Part shown: in pieces, positions 54,091 through 64,000 of the stretch
Layout of the letters: each line of letters opens with the position of its first letter
Numbering within the stretch: position 1 is the stretch's first letter
DNA from: Brachypodius melanocephalos
Taxonomy: Eukaryota > Chordata > Aves > Passeriformes > Pycnonotidae
Assembly (NCBI GenBank): GCA_013398615.1
Contig: VZSR01003806.1
Location: 2,563,094-2,627,093 of the forward strand
DNA length: 64,000 nt
Reading direction: 5' to 3'
The notes under the pieces: model-generated
Databases searched by the model: none
Told to the model about the DNA's origin: nothing
The model's input: only the letters and a program-made list of their open reading frames with translations
Position numbers and translations under genes: made by a program

Positions 54091-54099
54091 TTAAAGCTC

Positions 54100-57000
54100 A
54101 GTAGCAATACATCTACTTTACAAATAGAAAAGCCATGATCTACAAATGTTTGATGAATGAGAGGAAAACGGATAAAAAGTAAACCCTTGAAAGGAAGAGG
54201 TTCCCAAACATGCACTTGGGACACCCAGCTTTTTTAGTGAATGAGTCTTGCTCCTATCTTTTGTCCTGGCAACTGTTTGAATACCCAAAGAAGACAAGCA
54301 TCACCCCAGGATTCACAGGCCATCCTGGAGGTCGAGTGCTGAAACAAATTGCAAGCATCTGAAGAATTAAAAGGGAACACTGGCATCATATGCTTTAAAT
54401 CAAGAATTATCTGTTTTTCTTCTGTGCCACACAAACTAGAAAACTGCATCTCTGGGTAAAGACAAAGATCCTTCACGTTCCACATGCAAGCAAAATAAAA
54501 ATACATGAATATTAAGAGCATTTTTCTTAATTTGTGCTATAATTTGATAGCAATCAAGTAACTTCATCTAGAAAAGCAATCATACTTCTGCAATTTCCTT
54601 TTTTAAATTTAATTCAGATTAGTCTTTTTCAATGCTGGATATGAAAAACTACCTTAATTGGAAATATCCTCATCAAGCCTTCTATTTTTTAATCAGAGTA
54701 GATCCTCACATGCTGCAGCACACTTCAATTGAGATGTAAACCTATACATGGTTTACTTGCATACGTACTATTATAATACATGTGTAATTGGAATTATTAC
54801 GCAGAGAGCCGAGAAATGTTTTATATTAAAAATGCACCAAAATATCATTTAGTATAGTAATTCTGATCACCCTTACATGTGAAATCCAGTAATTTTGTCA
54901 CAGGGAGTATATCCCCTCCTGAAACATGGTTTCATCCTCCAGCAAATCAAGGTCTTAACTTGGGGAAAAAAAAAGCCACAGAAATGTTATTTATGGATAC
55001 AGTCAATAAAGCATTTTTTCCCCTCCAACTGTACATTAGTCAGACATTCATTACAAAAGCAGAAAGTCTTGTTTCAACTTGCACTAAATCTGTGCATTCT
55101 AGTTTTACAAGGCATAGGTTGTCTTTCAAGATACTGATGACAACTGATGAAAATTTCCAACAGAAGCTGTTTCCAATGATGTAAGTGAAAGGATACACTG
55201 AAATGAATATTCAGTTACTACTGCTGCTTGTGAACCAGGGCGTGACAGAGACACTTTACCTAAACATTTTCAGATCTTTGGGTACTACTGCCTTTGGAAA
55301 AGTAACCATGCTGTTTCTCATCAACAACTCATTCTATCTGATCATTAGAAGATCATCCAGTTAAACAAATGTATTTCACCTGATGAATCAAGTTATTAAG
55401 AATATAAATAGAGTCCTATTACTGAGTTTCAAAAATATATGGAGTAAAATATGGAAATACATTTCTAATAACAAAGTTAAAATGCATGCTCTAGAAAAAT
55501 ATCACTATTTTCATTGATTTTTCTAGCAGCAAAATGTTATTCAAATAAATCAGATATCAGGTAATGCAGCTGTTAAATCATTAATTTCAGGAAGAAAGAA
55601 AAATAGCAATAGCACCTGCAAAGAACAGCCCTTCTCTTCAAAAAATGTATCTCAGAAGCTAGATTCCCACAGAACTATAAGTTCTACATCTAGTCCAAAC
55701 ATCAGCAGTTCGCATTCTTTCCTTAAATTGGAAATTATCTGGTAGACATCTTTCTTCCCAACCCTCTACAATTTGACAGTGAAGTTTTCAAAATCCTAAT
55801 TAGTCAATCCATGGTTTGCAACAATATTGAATATTAAGTATGAAATTCTAAAACGACACTGAGGATGAGACTGGGAATGCTTTAGAAAAGTGAAAAATAT
55901 AAAAACAAGAGACATAAGCTTAAGACTCACTGTGATCCTACCAGGAAATCTAAATATTGACATCTACTTCTCAGGAAGTTATTATCCCATTTTACAGATG
56001 AGGAAATAATGTTTACCCTCCTTCTTGGAAGTTTTTGAGATATATAGTCTGTATCTCTAAGGAACAAAATATTCATATGATTTCCTCAATTTTTTAATGC
56101 ATTTTGAGAAACAAGAGATTACAGAAGAGAAACAAGAGTGAATGTCTGACCTTGAGCTTGGATCCTAATAGTTCACATTCATGGTTCAGTCCCAAGTAAC
56201 AAATATTGTACAGTACAGTAAGTCACTGAAACAGATTTTCCCAAGATAATGCCCCTATTCAGCAGCATGTAAGTAGAACAATTTATTTTGCTCTGCTTAA
56301 CTGCTTCACCCACGCATTTGACATTAAGCTTGAGGCTTCCTGACTGAGCAGTGAACATGTAGGACATAATCAATGTTGTGCAGTTATGCATCACTTCCCA
56401 CAGTCTTGCTGATTCAGGCATTTCAGAATAAACATGAATCAAGTTTTTGATCTAAAAACACAAGTTTGAAAACATATTTTTCAACTTTTGTTTAGCATTA
56501 CTTGTCATCACTCCCTTAAAAACAAGTTCTAGTTTTACATGTTCCTGGTTTCTAGATGACCTACACTATTTTGGTGCAAGTAAAACTCAAGATTCTTTAT
56601 GATAGGAACAAATCCAACTGACTAAAATCTCAAAAAATGTTAATATTAATACAGAGCTTTCTTCCATGGATATGTGATAGAATTTGAGTCACAGTATTCT
56701 GCTCTCTGCAAACCACGTGCTTACATATACAGTGACATTACTGAGAGATTTGAAAACAAAAAAAAAATACTAAGACATAGTCGTACAGGTCTATAATGAG
56801 AATTCTGGTTTACCTTGCTCATGTGCCTCCTACCTCCTTATAATAAAGAGCCTCTCTCCCTTATGATATGCCTGCAGTTTCCCCTAAGTAATTCTCAGGC
56901 TTCAGTTTATGAACCAACCCCTGAAAATTTCCAAGCATCCAGGCTTACAGCTTTTCTACTTGCTAAACTACTTCTAGATTCAGAAACTGCCAATAACAAT

Positions 57001-57950
57001 TTTCCAGTAAGAGATATAATATCAAGAATGACATTATATTAAAAGGAATGGGAGTGGGGAAAAAGTATCTGATTTTAACAAAACATGATCTTAGATATGA
57101 AAAATGCTTCCCTCATATGTTGTCAAATATATACAAAATTAAAGACTAATTCATACCACTATCAATGAAACCTCATTTATCATTTCACTATAACATACAA
57201 AATGTTCAAAAAGTAAGAACAATTGCATTCACAGTGTCTAACATTGTAACTCCAAAGGCAGTTTCTCTATGGCACAATTGCTGCAATAGATTCCACAAGA
57301 AGCATCCAAGGATAATCTGGAAATGCACTTACAGCTCAAAAAACCATCAGGAAGCTGAACTTATAGAAAAATAGTTTAAAAAATACCTTTTAGAGACCAC
57401 ATGACAATTCCATGGGATCCCTTCTAACATCCTAAAGTAAAACTGTAAAATGGAAATACACAAAGAAAAAAAGTGAAATAGGAGTTATTGTACATAAGCG
57501 GAAACAAAATTACTGTCCCACATAGGTAAAATGAAGAAAATAAGTACCCACGTTTCTCCGTCACATACAAAATTGAGAACAGTGCACTACAGATAAATAA
57601 ACAAATAAATCAACTGCATATAAAGTTCAGTCTGAAGGTCTGAATCAAAACTGGTCCTCCTTCTTCTGGACTGCAGCATTTGCTTCCTGGCTGCTTCAGA
57701 AATAGGCTGAAGTTTATAAATTTTCTACATCAGATTCTAAAAATAGTTTTTAATTCACATAGAAGCAGTTAACAGACTTCCTGTTTCACAAATAAGTAAT
57801 GTACTATTCCAAATTGCATTAAAATCCATTAATAATTATGAAGTTTAACAATAGCCCTTCAGGTGTGTTGTCTTCCTTCAAATATTTATAAGCTATGCAA
57901 TGATTCCTAAATAGCTCAGAATCAACAGAAGAACTCCTCTGTTGTTGAGA
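54100..57950 (-). other. Interval upstream of the ARHGEF10 start exon, probably 5' UTR intron
   Basis: AT-rich, no gene or transposon recognised. Confidence 0.5.
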
Positions 57951-57956
57951 TTTCTT

Positions 57957-58092
57957 CACAGAATCATTGAACGGTTTGGGTTGGAAGGAACCTTAAAATC
58001 ATCCAGGTTCCAACCCCCTTGCCATGCATGAGGCAGGGACATTTTCCACCAGACCAGGTCACTCAGAGCCCCATCCAGCCTGGCCTGGCAAG
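57957..58092 (-). mobile_element. CR1 LINE 3'-end fragment
   Basis: CACAGAATCATTGAACGG, then TTGGAAGGAACCTTAAAATC, then CCAGACCAGGTCACTCAGAG, ending in CCATCCAGCCTGGCCTGG. This is the classic reverse-complemented 3' end of a bird CR1. Confidence 0.92.
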
Positions 58093-58762
58093 ATAAAGCC
58101 TGTTTTCCAGTATGGGAAAGGATTTTTGCTGTCTGCTGATGAGTGAAATCATAGCCTATCTGCTAAGCATTAACATAGGGTCAAAGAGAGCTCCTCAGCA
58201 TGGAGGGAAGGAGGCAACCCCCTTTTCAGTACTTTAATGTGCTCATAACTGGCCAGTCAATAGCACAAGACTTGTACATTTTGGCTTCCATGTCTCAGAG
58301 CTGCAATGCCAGACTGCACCCACCCATCACACAGCACTGGGGCACGTCCATACCCTGTGGCGTACCAGCTCCTGAAGCCCGAACCCATAGGATCCTGCCA
58401 GGTCTCGACATTCAGCAGGAGATGATGGACATCCCATGACTCCAGTGTCTGTCTGCTTCCATGCTCCTTTCTCCTACCACATCTATCTGTGGGTATCAGC
58501 CACAGAAGGCTCACAAGACACCTGTACCATCACAAGTACCATCACAAGACACCTGTCGTCACTCACACAGTAAGCCACATTTCATGTACAATGCCAAAGG
58601 TAATCTAAGGAATCCATAGAATATATCATAAAAATCTTAAGATCTCACTGTAAAGCCTCTGGAAATATCAGATTTCAAGGCAGTATCTAAAGAACTACTG
58701 TTCATAACCAGATAAACACATGTAACTAGTTCATGGAGTACTAAGCCTGAGAGTGAGAAAAT

Positions 58763-58783
58763 AAAAAAAAAAAAAAAAAAAAA
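58763..58783. repeat. Poly(A) tract (21 A)
   Basis: Simple homopolymer; nothing retroposed recognised next to it. Confidence 0.7.
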
Positions 58784-60021
58784 GACAAGATGGATTAAAC
58801 AAAGCAAGTCAGATAGATTATCAAGATCAAACAGATCACCCAAGTGAAAAGAATGAAGGGCCCATTGAAGAAAGCAGCAGAACAGCCAAAACCTCTGCCT
58901 GAATAATGGGCTTGAAGTCATAGGCATCAAATATGTCCCCAGCTTCAGGCAATAAATCTATATTTCCTGAGTACCAACAGAAAATTTAAAAAATTTTATA
59001 CTTCATTTCACCGCACAACAGATTGCTTACTGGGGTTGACCAAGCAGAGTGAAGGCTTTAGGAAAAAACTATTTTATTTACAATGAAAATAGCCACAAAC
59101 TAACACATGTCGGTATAACCTCACTGTATTTAGCATGAAACTGTTTTTAAGCAATATTTTTTATTTCCTGACTCATGAAAAAAGACCCCAAACCTATACC
59201 TTTTTATGCTAACAGTTTAACTGCAAGACTGAAAAAAGGGGTTTTTTACATTGCAATTAAACAACTTAAAACCTGCTAGCTCAAGGTAAAACCCAGGATC
59301 TTAGAATCTTTGGGAAAGAAAGAAAAAAAAAATAAGAAGGATTGAAGAAATACATAAATGAAAGAGGACAGATAGGATGGATAAAATTGTTTTGGCTGAA
59401 AATACAAGCACCACCACCTAAAAATCTTTTAAATAAGCCTCTGCTGTGGTCAAGTTATTAAGAGCTGCCTTTCCAAGCACTTGGTCCTGCCTACTGACAC
59501 AGCTTGCTCACTCACTCATCCAGTGCATGACTGGGCAATCTTTTAAAGCTCTTCTTACCCTACCCTGTAAGCACAGGGCATCTTACAAAAGCAACTAGAT
59601 GGTCTGGGATCACCACAAACAACTATGTAACTTCTCCAATAGCTGCACAGTAGTTACAAAGAAACCAATGGAAAAAAATACGTAAAAGGACAGCGTTATT
59701 GTGAAGAAGTATTTTTTCCCTATTTCAAGATAACCATTTAATTGCAGATGCCAACTAAAAAACTGGTCGACACCAGTTTTGAAGAACGAGGAAGGAAAGG
59801 AACTCCAACCCCCACGGGAGTTCTATTTTCCATAGCCGCAGCTGATGGAGAGAGGAGGGAAGCTGGAGCCGGCGGCTCCCGACACCGCGGAACACGAACC
59901 ACCGCACGCGCGAGAAATCCCCCGCGAAAAACTCGCGGAAGAAATTCCACCACAGTTCACCAAGGAGAAGTTTGGCCAAGGTGTTTTACGGACCCCTCGC
60001 ACCCTCGCTTCAGTGACGCAC

Positions 60022-60345
60022 CTGGCACGGGCAAAACCTATCTAATGACCATCTCACACCACGCGTCTCCCCCTCCTCCCCCGCGGCGGTGTCCAGCGGC
60101 TGCAGCCCNNNNNNNNNNNNNNNNNNNNNNNNNNNNNNNNNNNNNNNNNNNNNNNNNNNNNNNNNNNNNNNNNNNNNNNNNNNNNNNNNNNNNNNNNNNN
60201 NNNNNNNNCCCCCTCGGTCGGGTCGGGTCGGGCCGGGCAGAGCCGGGGCGGGGCGGGCACTTCGTGTCCCCCCGGGTCCAGCCGCATTCCTGGCGCCGCA
60301 CGTGACTCCGCCCCGGGGCGGGAGCACATCCCGCCGCTCGGCCCG
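60022..60345 (-). other. ARHGEF10: Candidate non-coding first exon of ARHGEF10 (left edge only supported)
   Basis: The start-codon exon has a splice acceptor, so a 5' UTR exon must exist upstream. In the CpG island the minus strand offers a good donor, GTGCCAG then GTGCGT, giving an exon end at 60022. The transcription start is unknown and may lie in or beyond the gap, so the right boundary is only a guess. Confidence 0.3.
60109..60208. other. Assembly gap (100 N) in the CpG island
   Basis: A round 100-base run of N between very GC-rich flanks, probably a gap of unknown true size. Confidence 0.95.
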
Positions 60346-60450
60346 GGGCCCTGCTGTAGAGGCAGCCCCGCCAGGCGTCGGTGCTGCCGCGGAGAGTAGA
60401 GGTGCTCGGCTGCGGAGACCGGGACAGCGCTATTTTGGATTTTAGTCTCA

Positions 60451-63214
60451 TTTATGTCTTGAAATCCAGTAATTGTTTTCAAATAAAATGGTATCTAGTG
60501 GCGCAGGCACCTCATGCGGAACATTTTTGCTGTTTGCATCCTTCTTGCTTGACAGTCCTCACAGCGAGCATCGCTGCAGACCAGCACTGACCAAGCCAAC
60601 CACGCAGCCGGCCAAAGCCCGTGCCACTCAAGCATGGAATGCTTGTCCTGAGAGTAACACCAACCACTTGTACATTGAGGCCTGACCATGCCATTTAGTT
60701 AAAGTATAGAAAACCTTTACAAGATGGAATCACTTTGCAAATGTGTACCTTACAATATATCCATGTACATATCTGTCACACTTCAATTATAATATTGCTC
60801 ATAAGTACATCAACAATTCTTAAATAAAGTATAAGTCATTATAACTATTTAATGTTGTTTCGTATTATCTGAAATCTTTGGGCCACTTTTAAGAATTAAA
60901 TCTTCAAGCTAAATGCTGTTCAAATATCCATGTGTCATCAAGCAGTGATCCCTACCTATTTAAGTAAATTAATTTTACAGTGAGTAATACACTCAGTAAA
61001 TAGTAAATTCATTATCATTACAGGAAGACGTTACTAGAAAATGGAGGCATTTGACATTTGATTAATTCACCTTTTCTTTACATTTTCCCTTTGTCTGTAG
61101 TTTAACAACACAGATTCACAATTTTCCAAGTCTTTGTGTGGGTTCATATAGTCTGAACACAAAGTTTTTTAAACTATTCCTTTCAAGAAATGTTTCCATT
61201 TTCACAAAGTTATCTCTTTTTAATGCAGTTCATCATGGCATTGACTCAAAACAGCTTTCTCATAGTTCTCTAGGTTCTATGTAAAAAGTAAACAAGAAAA
61301 TTGGGCCATATGTGTAAGTTAAGGCCAGGAATACCATTATGGTCTCCAGTTCGTATCAGAGACCACTCAGTTCCATCAGAGACCATTTTATCCTGTTGTT
61401 TCAGTTATTTTTAGAATATGTTGCATTTCACTCACACCAAGCTATCATTTCAGGAGCTGAAATGGTGGGGAATCAATCTTTGGCAAACTGTTTAATAACT
61501 ACTTATTATTAGATGCCACTTTAAAAAACAGACACATACCTAGACCAAGTACAGCTAGCTTGATTCTGTAATTAAAAATACCATTTACTAGCAATACCTT
61601 TCTCCTTTGGACACCTATCTTACAACCTATGTGCATTACATTTTCCCTTTCATAATTACCTTTCACAGATTATCTTATCTTTCACAATTATCTTAGACAA
61701 AATTGAAATCCTTCTTTAAGACTTTTTGTGAACCTTTTTGGTCTTTGACAACTCCTTCTTTTGATTCTGGTGACCATACATTTATTCCAATAAAAAGATG
61801 CCGTGGAAACCTTGTTGGACAAATCCAACAACAGCAGAACATCTCATAAAAAAGAAAAATTAAGTTTCAAAATAACTTGCACTTTCCTGCTGTTTTATAA
61901 GGCAACAGCCTATTAGCAGCAATATTTAGCACCCTAAGCATTGCAATCACAAATTCATTATTTATCCACCCATAATTAGTTGTCGATAATTAGAGTACAG
62001 ATAATGGCTGTCTCCACTGTTAACATGATGCTTTTTATAACCAGATTCTAAGAAGCTGATGTTTAAATTGGTTTTTCTGGTGATACTTGCGTGAGACCTC
62101 ACCAAAATTTACTGACTCTGATTTCTGATTACTGGGGCTTCAGCAAAGATACTTCACCTCCAAACTACTGCACATAGGTCATCTACCCCACACATCTTCA
62201 CCATAGAGCTATACCATCCACCTCCTGCAGCTTGTGTACCGGGCACCCTAAGGACACCATCAGCCCTGGCTGGTGTCCTGACCCCCTGTGACACAATGCC
62301 ATGAAGATGGGATGCCTTTTTTCTCTCTCCACAGAAATTGGCATGGTTGAATGTACACCTAAATTTATGACACCTAAGATATAAGACATCATTCCAATAG
62401 GTTGCTTTCCAAAATACTGCATGGAATTTGAACAAAACAAAAACTTAGGTTATCAAGTTCCCCAGCAAAGCCCAGTTTTCTCAGATTCTCCCATTAAACA
62501 GCTGATGCAGCTGGCACTTTTTTCCTAGGGAGTATCATCCACTGGAAATTCTGTTGTTCCCAACTGTGTCCCTCGTAAAGACAGTATGTCATCTGCTTAC
62601 AGTAATCTCTCAGAAACCACTCCAAGCCAGGACATCCAATGAGCTTGCTTAACTTGAGGATCTGCAGAACACATGCTGGAGCCTTGTAAAGTTACAGGTC
62701 CCTTCTACTTTCCTTACCAAACCAGACAGAGTGACAATATTTATATATATACTATATAATATTTATTTTAAAAAAATAAAATCAAATCACAGTTCTCCTA
62801 AATTCAGACTATTACATCATAAATAACATTTGGGTTTATAAAATATTCGCATTCTGCTTTGATGCCTACTGCTGACTCGTCTTCCATGTCTTCCAGAAGC
62901 ACCAGCACCAATTCTGGGAGACAGTTCCTTCGTTCTGAGGATACCAGTACAGGTTAACCTCACAAATTAATTACCTAATGTTTTGATCTTTTACCAGCAC
63001 TAGACCTTCTTTCATGAATACATTTCATTTCACTTCTTTCCTTCTTTTACGAGGAGTATTTGCAAGTCAAATTCTCAGACTGCCAATTCAGACAGAGTAG
63101 GTATAAATTTTCCTATATTTTAATATTTCCCGGGAGCAGAGCTCTTATGTTACATCATCTCCTTGTTGTCATGGGTAGTACATAAGTGATAGTACAGCTG
63201 ATGCCATAACTTCT
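60451..63214. other. Intergenic interval right of the CpG island
   Basis: AT-rich sequence, no gene found. In mammals the neighbour on this side would be CLN8; no part of its coding sequence was recognised here. Confidence 0.5.
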
Positions 63215-64000
63215 TGTGAAGGGTTGACCTTGGCCAGCAACCAAGACCCTCACGCAGTTGTTCTCTCATTCCCCCTTGTCATCAGGATTGGAGGAGAAAA
63301 TAAGATGGAAATCTTGTAGGTCAAAATGAAGAAAAGAAGATCCCTTAGCAACTACTGTCATGGGCCCAACAGACTCAACTTGGAGCAATTTCATTTTTTG
63401 CCAACTAAAATTAAAAATGAGATGGTAAGAAACAAAGACAAAAGTAAAAAGACCTTCCCCCCTCTGTTCTTCCTCCTCACCAGGCTCAACATCACTCCAT
63501 TCCCAACTCCTTGGCCTCCTCCACCCTGAGGGCCACAGTGGGATGGGAACTGGGGTTGTGGTCAGTCAGTAACAGCTCCTCCCGGTACATCTTCCTCGTC
63601 TCATTTCTCCTGTGCTTTAGTGTGGGTGCTTCCCACAGGCTGCAGTCCTTCAGGATAAACCTGCTTCTTCAAGGGCTCCTCCATGGGCTGCAGGTGAATC
63701 TCTGCTCTGGTGCCCTGGAGCTTCTCCCCTCCTTCACTGAACTTGGTGCTCGCAGAGCTATTTCTTTCACTTTGTTCTCCTCACTCCTCGCTTTTGTGCA
63801 GCATTTTTTGCCCTTCTTTATCTACGTTTCCCCCAGTGATGCCCTTGCCGTGGCTCAGCCACGCCCTGCAGTGGGTGGTTGGATCCGGTTGGATCCTGTT
63901 GGATCCAGTTGGTGCAGCCCCGGCCTCCCCTTACGGAGCCCCCGCAATTCCCACTGTTGCCGGGGCCTGGGCATCCACACTCCAGACAGTCGTATGCACA
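63215..64000 (-). mobile_element. Endogenous retrovirus LTR, minus orientation, cut by window end
   Basis: The plus strand starts TGTGAAGGGTTGACCTTGGC, the inverted 3' end of a widespread bird ERV LTR. It follows that family through TCATGGGCCCAACAGACTCA, GGGGTTGTGGTCAGTCAGT, TCCATGGGCTGCAGGTGAAT and CTTGGTGCTCGCAGAGCTAT. The site where related copies carry AATAAA is mutated here, and the multi-copy internal motif of the family is reduced. The 5' end lies outside the window. The exact family name was not determined. Confidence 0.72.
63878..63912. repeat. 10-bp tandem repeat, GTTGGATCCN, about 3.5 copies
   Basis: Consecutive GGATCCGGTT, GGATCCTGTT and GGATCCAGTT units inside the right-end ERV LTR. 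Only the last base of the GTTGGATCCN unit varies. Probably a local duplication within the LTR. Confidence 0.85.

Larger units (their letters stand above)
59820..60450 (-). promoter_or_regulatory. ARHGEF10: CpG island, likely ARHGEF10 promoter (interrupted by gap)
   Basis: A sharp rise in GC and CpG against AT-rich flanks. It holds GC boxes (about 60245-60257 and 60308-60314), an E-box CACGTG at 60299-60304 and the G-quadruplex motif GGGTCGGGTCGGGCCGGG at 60220-60237. N bases fill 60109-60208. It is the only CpG-rich block upstream of the gene's start exon, so assignment as the ARHGEF10 promoter is an inference. It could also drive a divergent plus-strand transcript. Confidence 0.65.

Noticed and set aside
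53653..54094. Two overlapping frames of about 140 codons on opposite strands
   Set aside because: They lie inside a recognisable reverse-oriented CR1 fragment and are not genes.
59742..60305. 187-codon plus-strand frame through the CpG island
   Set aside because: It runs through 100 N and GC-rich promoter-like DNA; no recognisable domain.
60451..64000. Search for CLN8, the expected upstream neighbour
   Set aside because: No coding segment resembling it was recognised; it probably lies beyond the window.
1..64000. tRNA, rRNA, microRNA hairpins, CRISPR arrays, bacterial operons
   Set aside because: None recognised; the window is vertebrate intronic and intergenic DNA.

Overview
This is a window of an animal nuclear genome, almost certainly a bird. 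The evidence is one large intron-rich gene with GT/AG introns, chicken-repeat-1 (CR1) LINE fragments scattered through it, and two avian-type endogenous-retrovirus LTRs. No prokaryotic or organellar features were seen. The assembly has three N gaps (2383-2479, 34621-34978, 60109-60208).

The window is dominated by the 5' half of ARHGEF10 (Rho guanine nucleotide exchange factor 10) on the minus strand. Seventeen coding exons were placed by hand, from the start codon at 47011 down to 2979. All junctions keep frame and give 2170 coding bases (723 codons plus 1 base). In order, the encoded protein has: a short acidic/polyproline start, an acidic cluster, a proline-rich linker, two IYDDV motifs, a basic predicted coiled coil, a complete Dbl-homology (DH) RhoGEF domain (about residues 404-616), and the beginning of the PH-like region. 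The remainder of the protein (rest of the PH-like region and the C-terminal WD40-like part) lies to the left of the window.

Upstream of the first coding exon is a roughly 13 kb interval ending in a CpG island (about 59.8-60.45 kb) that is interrupted by an assembly gap. It carries GC boxes, a CACGTG E-box and a G-quadruplex motif, and is the likely promoter and non-coding first exon. To its right (60.45-63.2 kb) I see no gene; the window ends inside an ERV LTR on the minus strand.

Repeats: CR1 pieces at about 1-445, 6.2-6.75, 13.47-13.55, 14.64-15.84, 45.17-45.34, 49.47-49.95, 53.2-54.09 and 57.96-58.09 kb; a solo ERVL-type LTR with a perfect 5-bp target-site duplication at 18465-19042; a 20-bp AT-rich tandem repeat at 50991-51054; and a 210-bp G/T-rich tract at 42.2-42.4 kb. 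I found no evidence of an undescribed multi-gene system. The points most worth a second look are splice-level: a possible poison exon, a tandem NAGNAG acceptor, and a phase-symmetric exon carrying one of two IYDDV motifs.
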